DNA from: Marinobacter confluentis
Lineage (GTDB): Bacteria > Pseudomonadota > Gammaproteobacteria > Pseudomonadales > Oleiphilaceae
Direction of reading: 5' to 3'
Assembly (NCBI RefSeq): GCF_004785685.1
Contig: NZ_SRPF01000002.1
Coordinates: 744,001 to 808,000 of the forward strand
DNA: 64,000 nt
The notes beneath the pieces were generated by a model. The model was not told the DNA's origin. It ran no database searches and saw only the letters and a program-made list of their open reading frames with translations. Shown here piece after piece: positions 33,944-41,901 of this stretch; the first letter of the stretch is position 1; each line of letters starts with the position of its first letter. The position numbers and the translations under genes are program-made.

Positions 33944-35279
33944 TACCCAGAGCTCGATTCGCAAAAGCTTACTGACCCTGCTGCTGCCTGCGGCTATCGC
34001 CCTGATGTTCGCCGCCTGGATAGTTCACGGTCTGCTGCTGGAACGTATGGCCCGGGATTTTGTGGAAGACCGGCTGCAGGATGAAGTTGCCTTTCTTGAA
34101 CACCAGCTACGCCAGTCCGGCCCGGACGAAATCCGCGATATCGCCGAAGGTGACTACTTTGAAGAAGTGTTTCATCACGCTTTCGCCATTCGCATCGGCG
34201 AGCAGATGCACAGCTCCCCAGAGCTGTGGACCGAAACCCTTGAACCGCTGCTGGAAGAGCCGCAGAGCGGCTTCGTTCACCAGGGCGACCCCGGAACAGA
34301 CAGAGCCATTTCCGAGTTTCTGGCTTACCGCAAGGCGCTAACATTGAATGGCCGGCCCGTGGTGATTGTGGTGGCGGAAGATCTGAGCACCCTGCAACAC
34401 AGCCAGCAGGAGCTGCACCTCTGGACGGCCGTGGTATCCGGCATTCTGCTGGTGTTGCTGTTACTGGCGATCTGGCAGGCCATACGGTTATCGCTCCGCT
34501 CCGTAGGCCGCCTTCAGAACGGCCTGAAATCCCTGCAGACCGGCGCCAGCAAAAGGCTGGACGTCAAAGCGCCAGCCGAATTCCAGCCCCTGATCCGCCA
34601 GTTGAACCAGCTTCTGGACACCCTGGACCAGCGCCTGACCCGGTCCCGGGATGCGCTTGCCAACCTGTCCCACAGCGTAAAAACGCCGGTTTCGGCCATT
34701 CGCCAGGTGCTCGAGGACGAAACCCGCGCCCTGGACCCGGAGATGCGACAGCAACTGGCCCAGAGGCTTTCCGACATAGACCGCCAGCTTGAAAGCGAAA
34801 TGCGCCGCAGCCGGTTCGCCGGGCCCCAGGCCGGCAAGGCCGCGAAGCCGGTGAGCCAGGCGCGGGACCTGCTGTGGATGCTGGGGAGACTGGACGCCGA
34901 CAAGAATTTTGAGCTGGAAACGGACCTGGCGCCCGACACCCGCTGGCCCGTGGAAGAGCATGACCTGAATGAAATTCTGGGCAACCTGCTGGATAACGCC
35001 GGAAAGTGGTCACGCCAGAGCACGGTGGTCAATCTGGCGGAAAATGGGGAACAACTGATTATCACCGTTGAAGACGATGGCCCTGGCGTCGATCAGCACG
35101 CATTTTCAACACTGGGTAAACGCGGCATGCGTCTGGATGAGCAGGTTCCCGGTCATGGTTTGGGGCTTGCCATAACCCGGGAAATCACAGAGCGTTATGG
35201 CGGCGGCATGCAATTCAGCAAAGGTACCATGGGCGGGCTGAGGGTCAGTGTTACGCTGTCCAGAGCACAGAACGGATAA
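33930..35279 (+). CDS. Sensor histidine kinase, partner of the CopR-like regulator
   Basis: A 449-residue membrane kinase. Two membrane helices (about 17-36 and 162-185) flank a periplasmic sensor of about 125 residues. Then follow a HAMP-like linker, the H-box LANLSHSVKTPVSAIRQVL with the phospho-accepting His, and the ATP-binding domain with N-box NEILGNLLDNAGKW, G1 VEDDGPGV and G2 GHGLGLAI. The architecture resembles PhoQ/QseC-type kinases. The ATG at 33930 lies inside the regulator gene, so the two are translated together. Copper as the signal is inferred from position. Confidence 0.9.
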   Translation: MPWIDTQSSIRKSLLTLLLPAAIALMFAAWIVHGLLLERMARDFVEDRLQDEVAFLEHQLRQSGPDEIRDIAEGDYFEEVFHHAFAIRIGEQMHSSPELWTETLEPLLEEPQSGFVHQGDPGTDRAISEFLAYRKALTLNGRPVVIVVAEDLSTLQHSQQELHLWTAVVSGILLVLLLLAIWQAIRLSLRSVGRLQNGLKSLQTGASKRLDVKAPAEFQPLIRQLNQLLDTLDQRLTRSRDALANLSHSVKTPVSAIRQVLEDETRALDPEMRQQLAQRLSDIDRQLESEMRRSRFAGPQAGKAAKPVSQARDLLWMLGRLDADKNFELETDLAPDTRWPVEEHDLNEILGNLLDNAGKWSRQSTVVNLAENGEQLIITVEDDGPGVDQHAFSTLGKRGMRLDEQVPGHGLGLAITREITERYGGGMQFSKGTMGGLRVSVTLSRAQNG

Positions 35280-35285
35280 CAGACC

Positions 35286-35741
35286 ATGAAAATAGGTGAG
35301 ATCTCGAAGACGACCGGCATTCCGGTAGAAACCATTCGCTACTACGAGAAAATTGGCCTGTTACCGGCACCGGAACGGGAAGCCAGCGGCTATCGATCGT
35401 ATCGCCAGCATCACCTGGAGCGCCTGCATTTCATACGCCGCTGCCGCAATCTGGATATGGCGCAGGATGAAATACGCGAGTTTATTCGTCTGGCCGATCA
35501 ACCGGACGCCGATTGCAGCCAGGTTGACGAGCTGCTGGCTCGCCACCTGGCCCATGTCCGCAAGCGACTTGAAGAGCTGACCCACCTGGAAGAAACCCTG
35601 ATTCAGCTTCAGACTGCCTGCTCCCAGGGCCGCACTGTGAGTGAATGCGGCATTCTTGGCGGACTCTATTCCGAAGACTTGCCAGAGCCAGGGGCCCAGG
35701 GCGATAACCACATTCCGGGCACTCACGGCCCGAATTCCTGA
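35286..35741 (+). CDS. cadR: MerR-family Cd(II)/Pb(II)-type regulator CadR
   Basis: A 151-residue metal-responsive activator. The helix-turn-helix is MKIGEISKTTGIPVETIRYYEKIGLL; a long dimer helix follows. Cysteines at 77, 112 and 121 match the three-cysteine site of CadR/PbrR proteins that bind Cd(II) or Pb(II). The tail has two His. It starts six bases after the kinase gene, so it may be read with the copper regulators. A matching operator precedes the transporter gene downstream. Zinc- or copper-responsive relatives have different cysteine patterns. Confidence 0.85.
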   Translation: MKIGEISKTTGIPVETIRYYEKIGLLPAPEREASGYRSYRQHHLERLHFIRRCRNLDMAQDEIREFIRLADQPDADCSQVDELLARHLAHVRKRLEELTHLEETLIQLQTACSQGRTVSECGILGGLYSEDLPEPGAQGDNHIPGTHGPNS

Positions 35742-35747
35742 AACATG

Positions 35748-35778
35748 TTGACTCTGTAGCAACTACAGGCTTTTAACT
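35748..35778 (+). promoter_or_regulatory. MerR-type promoter and operator before the CDF gene
   Basis: TTGACT (-35, 35748-35753) and TTAACT (-10, 35773-35778) are separated by 19 bases, the stretched spacer that MerR proteins untwist. Within it lies the perfect dyad CTGTAG-CAA-CTACAG (35754-35768). The CadR protein encoded just upstream is the obvious regulator. Confidence 0.7.
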
Positions 35779-35779
35779 A

Positions 35780-35797
35780 CCGTTAAATCGTTAACGG
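35780..35797. promoter_or_regulatory. Second palindrome before the CDF gene
   Basis: CCGTTAA-ATCG-TTAACGG is a perfect seven-base inverted repeat between the MerR promoter and the ATG (35807). It covers the expected transcription start region, so it could be a repressor operator or a short 5' hairpin touching the ribosome site. Confidence 0.4.
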
Positions 35798-35806
35798 GAG
35801 ATCATC

Positions 35807-36457
35807 ATGGCATGCAACAGCTGTTGCGCTCCGCAACCCGGACAGCCCGACCCGCGCTTTCGCAAAGCGCTATGGTTTGCCCTGTGGGTGAACCTGGCGA
35901 TGTTCGTGGTGGAAGGTTATGCCAGCCTTCAGTCCGGCTCTGTTTCCCTGATGGCCGACGCCATCGATTTCTTCGGGGACAGCGCGAACTATATTCTGTC
36001 GCTGACCGTGCTCTCCATGGGCATGCTCTGGCGTGGGCGGGCAGCGATGGTGAAAGGCATCACCATGGCCCTGTTTGGCGTGGCCGTACTGGGACGTGCT
36101 GCCTGGGTGGCCCAGAGTGGCATTACACCGGAACCTTTCACCATGGGCGCTATCGGCTTGCTTGCTCTGGCGGCCAATGTTGCGGTAGCCATCACCCTGT
36201 TCCGGTTCCGGGCCGGCGATTCCGATATGCGCTCGGTATGGTTGTGCAGCCGAAATGATGCCATTGGCAATCTTGCGGTGATGGCGGCAGCCCTGGGTGT
36301 GTTCGGCACCGGTTCTGCCTGGCCTGACCTTGCCGTGGCTGCCGTAATGGGCGGGCTCGCAATTACTGCTGGCGTCAGCGTTGTGCGACATGCCAGGGCC
36401 GACATCCGTCAGGCCCGGGAAGATTCAACTGTCGGGCAAGGGTTCGAAGTCCGTTAG
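35807..36457 (+). CDS. Cation diffusion facilitator-like transporter with Cys in the metal site
   Basis: A 216-residue inner-membrane protein with six predicted helices, like CDF metal/proton antiporters but lacking the cytoplasmic C-terminal domain (family about 300 residues). The helix 2 ligands read DFFGD (D-x3-D). In helix 5, the HxxxD of typical members reads CSRND, a Cys in place of His. The N-terminus has three cysteines (MACNSCCAPQ). Together with the CadR gene and operator upstream, this suggests export of a soft metal such as Cd(II) or Pb(II). The metal is inferred. Its 3' end overlaps a convergent gene by 33 bases. Confidence 0.8.
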   Translation: MACNSCCAPQPGQPDPRFRKALWFALWVNLAMFVVEGYASLQSGSVSLMADAIDFFGDSANYILSLTVLSMGMLWRGRAAMVKGITMALFGVAVLGRAAWVAQSGITPEPFTMGAIGLLALAANVAVAITLFRFRAGDSDMRSVWLCSRNDAIGNLAVMAAALGVFGTGSAWPDLAVAAVMGGLAITAGVSVVRHARADIRQAREDSTVGQGFEVR

Positions 36458-36913
36458 ACGGTACTGGCGTTCGTCGTCAGCAATCATGGCGTGACCGTCG
36501 TAATTGATAAACATGGGGTAGCCGTAATTGCGGTCATAAGAGACTTCCAGGGTCTCGACGTTCTTGCCCACGGCTTTTTCAATGAACAGGAACAGGCCGT
36601 CCACTGTTAGCCGCTGGGCGCCGTCCTCCGTGAGATTTTTCAGCGGCTGCTCCAGGCCCTTTGAGGACACGACCGTGCCCTGCTCAACTATCAGGCGAAT
36701 GGGCTGTACCAGTTCCTGGGGGCAATAGCAGGTCATTTGCGCAGTGACCGAATAATTCACAACCCCGGATTCCCGCCAGAGCTGGCGAGCTTCCTGCAGG
36801 TTAGCCGGTGGTTTGGCGCTGACGTCGCTTTCGCCCGCACCGGATACGGCGTTCGAGCCGCAACCCCCCAGAAAAAGCAGGACGGATAGGATGGTCGCTT
36901 TACCCAACCCCAT
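36425..36913 (-). CDS. DUF6174-like lipoprotein
   Basis: A 162-residue lipoprotein with signal sequence and lipobox LFLGGC (Cys18). The mature part contains YSVTAQMTCYCPQELVQPIRLIVEQG, with a CYC pair, and YDRNYGYPMFINYDGHAMIADDE, features I associate with DUF6174 proteins of unknown function. Asp or other sorting signals are not evident. Its start abuts the stop of the metalloprotease gene (shared base 36913), so both are on one transcript. Confidence 0.7.
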   Translation of the reverse strand: MGLGKATILSVLLFLGGCGSNAVSGAGESDVSAKPPANLQEARQLWRESGVVNYSVTAQMTCYCPQELVQPIRLIVEQGTVVSSKGLEQPLKNLTEDGAQRLTVDGLFLFIEKAVGKNVETLEVSYDRNYGYPMFINYDGHAMIADDERQYRLTDFEPLPDS

Positions 36914-38562
36914 CAGAACGTCCTCCGTGCCAACCGTGCAGCACCGCCCAGCCCTGCCAGCAGCCAGAACCAGCCCAATGAGCCACCGCCACCGCTGCTA
37001 CCGCCGCCGCTGGAACTGGTCGTATCTGAACCGGCGTCGGCATCCGTTGGCTGGCCATCAGGATCCTGGGTATCGTCTTCCGGCGTGGGATCCGGGTCGG
37101 TGCTTTGATTGACGGTGATCTGGGTTAGCAGCGTATCGTTGTCCGACAGTATGTCTTTCACCTCACCACTATTGCTGACAAGGGCAACGCCATTTGCCAG
37201 ATTCACTTCGGAACTGGCTCCGGCGATTCCCTGGACTGTCAGAGTCAGTCTGGCCTGGGCTGGCGCCTCCGGGCAGCTAAAGCTGTTTGACGACGTCACT
37301 GTGCAGATGGCGCCATTGAGTGTGACTTCCTCTAGGGTACCCTCGCCGTCACCAATGGAACCTTCAACCACCAGGCCATCGGCGGGTTGTGCAGCATCGC
37401 TGTAGATCACATCGAACGTGCTCTGGAACGCCTGGCCCTGATCGATTTCTATCGGATTTCCGGTAGCGGACTCTATGCCGGCATCGGCGGGGAAGTTGAA
37501 GCATTGTTCGACGGCGCCGAGGGAAGAGATCTCGTCTCTCATATAGTCAATCGAACACGACGAAAAGCTGGTGAATGAAGATTGGACCCTTGGGCTCATG
37601 ATGTGTTCACCTGCAGGACAGCTGTTGTTTTCACCGTCGTGCCGTGCCCCGAAGTTATGTCCGATTTCATGGGCGACGATAATCGCGGTCGTAGAATCAG
37701 AATTACTCGCTCTGGATAATCCGCTAGCGGCCCCAAATCGGTTACACAGTGACCCTAGGTAGGCGATGCCTGCGATACCGTCTTCCAACGAACGACCGGT
37801 AATAAAATGGAAGATGGATTGGGAACTCTCCAGAAACCCGATTTCACCATTGCCTCGTTTGTTGGCAATGTCTGTCAGCAAGTCACTCGCATTGCTCGTA
37901 CCACTGAAAATTCCACTGTCCAGATAGATAAGTGACAGAGTGTCAAAAATAACCCCCAGCTGAGCCTGGTAGAAACCCTCAACCATGTTGATGATGGCCC
38001 CGGCACGGGTCTTGTAGTTTGCGAACCGGTTCTGAAATTCCAGATCGAACGCCAGTTCAAGCTCAAGCATCAGGCAGGCGCCACCGACCTCATCAGCGCA
38101 AAGAGTGTCGTAGTTGGCGGAGACGGCCTGGGCCATGGCTTTGCTGGCCAGGCTGTCCGGCGTAATACTGCTATCGGCATGAAGATGGTCCACACCGCAC
38201 TGTGGCGCCTGGTCGGGACTGAAGCTGAAAGAGGCAACCTGCTCATGTTCACCTCCGCTTTTTATGGTGTGCAGCCGGTTGAAGGCAAAAGCCAGGCCTT
38301 GCCAGCCATCCTCCAGCCGGGTGACGCGGATCCAGCTGGCTGGGTCCTCGGGAAAATGGCCCTGGTAATGGCGGCCCTCGCCGGAATCAGCCAGCTCGTT
38401 GATGCGACTGGGGGTGAGTTCTGCCTCGTAGCCATGGCCGCCAATCCAGAGTTCTTTGACAATCGCGCCCGACTCTGCGGACAACGCTTGTGCGGCTAAC
38501 ATCAGGCCTGCAAGCACGGCCAAAGCAAACTGTATAGACTTGTTGTACATATCAACGCTCAT
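36913..38562 (-). CDS. Reprolysin-like (M12) zinc metalloprotease with GlyGly-CTERM tail
   Basis: A 549-residue secreted protease. The signal peptide ends near QALSA-ES. A propeptide-like region (30-150) precedes the catalytic domain with HEIGHNFGARHD (zinc His298, His302, His308; Glu299) and the Met-turn Met322 (HIMSP). After a beta-rich domain and a Pro/Asp linker, the C-terminus is SSSGGGSSGGGGSLGWFWLL-type: Gly/Ser run, hydrophobic helix and basic end RLARRTF. That is a GlyGly-CTERM sorting signal, cut by rhombosortase, encoded divergently 73 bases away. It should end up on the surface or secreted through type II secretion. The start could also be an ATG four codons later. Confidence 0.9.
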   Translation of the reverse strand: MSVDMYNKSIQFALAVLAGLMLAAQALSAESGAIVKELWIGGHGYEAELTPSRINELADSGEGRHYQGHFPEDPASWIRVTRLEDGWQGLAFAFNRLHTIKSGGEHEQVASFSFSPDQAPQCGVDHLHADSSITPDSLASKAMAQAVSANYDTLCADEVGGACLMLELELAFDLEFQNRFANYKTRAGAIINMVEGFYQAQLGVIFDTLSLIYLDSGIFSGTSNASDLLTDIANKRGNGEIGFLESSQSIFHFITGRSLEDGIAGIAYLGSLCNRFGAASGLSRASNSDSTTAIIVAHEIGHNFGARHDGENNSCPAGEHIMSPRVQSSFTSFSSCSIDYMRDEISSLGAVEQCFNFPADAGIESATGNPIEIDQGQAFQSTFDVIYSDAAQPADGLVVEGSIGDGEGTLEEVTLNGAICTVTSSNSFSCPEAPAQARLTLTVQGIAGASSEVNLANGVALVSNSGEVKDILSDNDTLLTQITVNQSTDPDPTPEDDTQDPDGQPTDADAGSDTTSSSGGGSSGGGGSLGWFWLLAGLGGAARLARRTF

Positions 38563-38635
38563 TCAGACACGGTTTTCCCGAACCTAACCGATAAACCGGG
38601 CTCTGGCTGTGTTCATTCAGTAACGACTTGTATTT

Positions 38636-39241
38636 ATGCGAAATAACGCCAAAAACCGAACATTTATCCGGTACTGGGCCTGGCTGCTGGTTGCAGGCGG
38701 CGCACTGATCATGCTTCAGGGGGTCATCAGTCTGTATCCGCCCCTGGGCCAGGGGCTGGAATGGTCACGGGCAGAAATGGCTGCAGGACAATGGTGGCGA
38801 CTGCTTACCGGCCACTGGATACATCTGGGATTTGTCCATCTGGCACTGAATCTCGGCGGGCTGGCGCTTTTACCCTTGCTGTTCGGGCGCAGCCTGCCAG
38901 CCGTCTGGGCAACCGGGTATCTTCTTGCAGCGCCCGTTGGCATATCGCTGGGGCTGCAGTGGGCAGTTCCACAACTGGACTGGTACCGGGGCTTTTCCGG
39001 CTGTCTTCACGGGCTGTTCGTGTTTATGGCCCTGGCCGGCCTTCGCCAACAACCTGTCTGGCACGGCCTGTTATTGGCGGGCATGGCTCTGAAGCTCGGC
39101 TTTGAGGCAGTCTATCCGTCTGGCACCGCTTCCTTCATTGGCGCCGCCGTAATCTACCAGGCCCACTGGCTGGGCGCGCTGACCGGGCTTTTTGCCGGAG
39201 GGCTATTCCTTGCGAGTCAGCGATGGATGCTCAGGGAATAA
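38636..39241 (+). CDS. rrtA: Rhombosortase (rhomboid-family intramembrane protease)
   Basis: A 201-residue membrane protease with about six helices. The rhomboid features are HLGFVHLALN (H63, H68, N72), the catalytic Ser121 in GFSGCLHG and catalytic His177 in AHWLGALTG. The short size and GFSG-x-LHG motif fit the rhombosortase subfamily, which cleaves GlyGly-CTERM proteins; such a protein is encoded divergently next door. The last 11 bases overlap the convergent AEC gene. Confidence 0.88.
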   Translation: MRNNAKNRTFIRYWAWLLVAGGALIMLQGVISLYPPLGQGLEWSRAEMAAGQWWRLLTGHWIHLGFVHLALNLGGLALLPLLFGRSLPAVWATGYLLAAPVGISLGLQWAVPQLDWYRGFSGCLHGLFVFMALAGLRQQPVWHGLLLAGMALKLGFEAVYPSGTASFIGAAVIYQAHWLGALTGLFAGGLFLASQRWMLRE

Positions 39242-40151
39242 CCAGAGCCACCATCACCGGAATAAACGCCAGCGCAAACAGGGTACTCAGCAGAGTGGTG
39301 CCCGCGGCCTGGCGCGGTGAGGTATCCAGCAGGGTGGCGATCACCACGGTATTGGCGGCCATCGGCGTTATCGAGATCAGGAAAATGGCCTGATGCACCG
39401 CCAGGTCGTAGATCCCGAACCAGTTTGCATCCAGCCACCAAAACGCCAGTGCCGCCAGAGGCCAGGACACAAACTTGCCGAAAAACGACAGCGCGGTGAA
39501 CCGCAGGTTCCCCGCCAGACCCCGCACCGACATGATACTCATGCCAATGATCATCATGCCGAGGATGCTGTAAGCGCCCCGCAGGTTGTCAAAGAGCGGC
39601 ACAAACACCTCCGGAATCGATAACCCGGACAGGTTCAGCATCACCGCTAGTACAAAGGCATAAACCGCGGGCAACCGGGCCACTCGCGCCAGAGCATCAC
39701 CGATGCTGTAGCGACCCCTGGCGGCCAGATAGAAGCCCAGCGAGTTTTCAAACAGCGACGTTCCCAGCATGCACACGACATACAGGGCCAATCCTTCCTG
39801 ACCAAACAGCAGCAGCGCCACCGGAATACCAAAATAGCCAGTGTTGCCGGTACCCACCGCCAATGGCATCAGGTTCGCGCTTTCATCCTTGACCACACGT
39901 TTGGCCACGGCCAGATGCAGTATTCCGAGCACCGAACAGAGGCTATACGTCAGTACCGGCAGCAGAATCACAGCGGGTGAAAGGGGTGCCGCCATAACGC
40001 CGGAGAAAATAACCGATGGCGTTACGATGTACAGCATGATGCCGGCAATGTGCCGGCCGCTGGCTTCAAGGTAGCGGCCGGCAATCCAGCCCAGAAGGAC
40101 CGTCACATATAGAGGAAGGAGTTTGTAAAAAAGAGCGAACGCTGCGGCCAT
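39231..40151 (-). CDS. AEC-family transporter
   Basis: A 306-residue inner-membrane protein with about ten hydrophobic segments in two halves, of the auxin efflux carrier (AEC) family. Typical stretches are LLPLYVTVLLGWIAGRYL, the GNTGYFGIPVALLLFG segment and MSVRGLAGNLRF. Bacterial members move small organic acids; the substrate here is unknown. No operon partner is apparent. Confidence 0.88.
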   Translation of the reverse strand: MAAAFALFYKLLPLYVTVLLGWIAGRYLEASGRHIAGIMLYIVTPSVIFSGVMAAPLSPAVILLPVLTYSLCSVLGILHLAVAKRVVKDESANLMPLAVGTGNTGYFGIPVALLLFGQEGLALYVVCMLGTSLFENSLGFYLAARGRYSIGDALARVARLPAVYAFVLAVMLNLSGLSIPEVFVPLFDNLRGAYSILGMMIIGMSIMSVRGLAGNLRFTALSFFGKFVSWPLAALAFWWLDANWFGIYDLAVHQAIFLISITPMAANTVVIATLLDTSPRQAAGTTLLSTLFALAFIPVMVALVIP

Positions 40152-40241
40152 CAGGGCTCCGAGGGGGCTGGTAAGGACCAGATTCTAGCACCCCAGCGGA
40201 GCCCCGTTCAGCCAATCGTTACAGACGTGGTTGCTCAGCTA

Positions 40242-40841
40242 TTAGCCAAACAGTTTCACGGCCAATTCAGCCACGTGCTTACCCTGATAACGGGCAATAT
40301 TCAGCTCTTTCTTGCTGGGCTGGCGTGCGCCATCGCCACCGGCAATGGTTGAAGCCCCGTAAGGTGTGCCGCCATTGGTTTCCGATATGTCGAAGAAATC
40401 CGGAATACCGTAACCGAGGGGCACGATCACCATGCCGTGGTGTGCCAGCGTGGTCCAGAATGAGCTGATGGTGTGCTCTTGCCCGCCGCCTGTGCCGGTT
40501 GATGTAAACACGCTGGCCAGTTTGCCGTGGAGTTTTCCGTTGGCCCACAGCCCGCCGGTCTGATCCAGGAAGGTGCGCATCTGCCCGGACATGTTACCGA
40601 AACGGGTAGGTGTGCCAAAAATCACGGCGTCGTATTCTGGCAGTTCCTTGGGATCTGCCAAAGGCGCTGACTGATCCGACTTGCCGCCGGCACCGGCAAA
40701 CGCTTCATCGGACATGGTTTCCGGTACGCGCTTGACCGTTACTTCAGCGCCGCTCACGCCTTTGGCGCCCTCAGCTACCGTATTCGCCATGGTTTCAATG
40801 TGCCCGTACATGGAATAATAAAGAACGAGTACCTTTGCCAT
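40242..40841 (-). CDS. wrbA: NAD(P)H:quinone oxidoreductase WrbA
   Basis: A 199-residue flavodoxin-fold enzyme that reduces quinones by two electrons, limiting oxidative stress. FMN-binding elements are [38 protein letters not shown] and [12 protein letters not shown]. The length matches the family (about 198). ATG 40841 has an AGGAGGA site; an upstream in-frame start would add 19 residues inside the promoter region. Two palindromes lie 40-65 bases upstream. Confidence 0.95.
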   Translation of the reverse strand: MAKVLVLYYSMYGHIETMANTVAEGAKGVSGAEVTVKRVPETMSDEAFAGAGGKSDQSAPLADPKELPEYDAVIFGTPTRFGNMSGQMRTFLDQTGGLWANGKLHGKLASVFTSTGTGGGQEHTISSFWTTLAHHGMVIVPLGYGIPDFFDISETNGGTPYGASTIAGGDGARQPSKKELNIARYQGKHVAELAVKLFG

Positions 40842-40880
40842 ACTGTAAATCCTCCTGCTTTTGCAGTTATTGATACCTGA

Positions 40881-40905
40881 AGAGTACTCTCCTGCCATGG
40901 CAGGA
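40881..40905. promoter_or_regulatory. Adjacent palindromes upstream of wrbA
   Basis: AGAGTACTCT (40881-40890) and TCCTGCCATGGCAGGA (40890-40905) are perfect palindromes of 10 and 16 bases sharing one base, 40 to 64 bases before the wrbA ATG. They look like operator sites in the region divergent to trhA. Confidence 0.5.
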
Positions 40906-41009
40906 AAAACCGGAAGATTTCATTCGCTTTATTCAGAATATCTGATCGAGTTCCCAGTTTCTGACTCGAAGGGTTTGCGTACAGGTGTACGCTGAAGTAC
41001 TGTAGCGCC

Positions 41010-41663
41010 ATGAATGACTCTACTCACTATCGGATTGAAGAATGGCTCAACAGCGCTACCCACGGGCTCGGCGCTGTTCTCAGCGCGGTCGGCACCATTT
41101 TGCTGATTGTCGCTGCCAGCCAGCTGGGGGATATGTGGAAGCTGGTCAGCTTCAGTATCTTCGGGGCGTCGCTGATACTCCTCTATTCCGCATCGGCGCT
41201 TTACCATGGCACCCGGCGGCCGCAGCTGAGGGCCCTGTTCAAAACCCTGGACCACTGCGCCATTTTCCTGCTGATCGCTGGAACCTACACACCGTTTCTG
41301 CTGGTTAACATGCGCGACACCACCGGCTGGACGCTAATGGTCATTATCTGGTCACTGGCCATTACGGGCGTGGCTCTGAAGTTCGTGTTCGGGAATCGCT
41401 TCAAGCTGGCCAGGGTGGGGATATACATTGCCATGGGCTGGCTGATTGTCTTCGCCTCGTCAGATCTGGTCGCCAGTCTCAGTGACCAGGCGCTTTACCT
41501 TATGATTGCCGGCGGTATCGCCTACACCGCCGGGGTTGTTTTCTATCTGGCTGACCGTGTCCCGTACATGCACGCGATCTGGCATCTGTTTGTCATTGGC
41601 GGCAGTGCGTTACATTTCAGCGCGGTTTACTACGGCGTGCTGCCCTACGTTTCACCTGCCTGA
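41010..41663 (+). CDS. trhA: TrhA/hemolysin III family membrane protein
   Basis: A 217-residue seven-helix membrane protein of the hemolysin III/PAQR group. Conserved elements: EEWLNSATHGLGAVLSAVG, LYSASALYHGTRRPQLR, DHCAIFLLIAGTYTPFLL and MHAIWHLFVIGGSALHF, which hold the Ser, His and Asp residues thought to bind zinc in PAQR-type hydrolases. In E. coli the protein affects membrane energetics; the precise activity is unsettled. Confidence 0.92.
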   Translation: MNDSTHYRIEEWLNSATHGLGAVLSAVGTILLIVAASQLGDMWKLVSFSIFGASLILLYSASALYHGTRRPQLRALFKTLDHCAIFLLIAGTYTPFLLVNMRDTTGWTLMVIIWSLAITGVALKFVFGNRFKLARVGIYIAMGWLIVFASSDLVASLSDQALYLMIAGGIAYTAGVVFYLADRVPYMHAIWHLFVIGGSALHFSAVYYGVLPYVSPA

Positions 41664-41822
41664 GACACGAGGCCAGGCAGCTACCTCCAATGCCCTCACC
41701 TCCGAGCGCGACTACCACCTCCGGGCTATACCTCTCAATCTACTGTTTTATATGCCTTTTTATAGAATCACGCGATAGAAAAAGCAATGACTCCGGACAA
41801 CATCGGAGGCAACCTGTCAATC

Positions 41823-41836
41823 TTGATATTTCTCAA
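41823..41836. promoter_or_regulatory. FNR/ANR-like site upstream of the nitrate transporter gene
   Basis: TTGAT-ATTT-CTCAA matches the FNR consensus TTGAT-N4-ATCAA at nine of ten positions. It lies 65 bases before the transporter ATG; a -10-like CATTAC at 41856-41861 would place the site near -41.5, the usual activating position. Confidence 0.6.
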
Positions 41837-41901
41837 TTCTACGGCCCCAGCCCGCCATTACAGTCACTCCATATCCCACCATCCATGATATGGAGCGCAT
41901 T

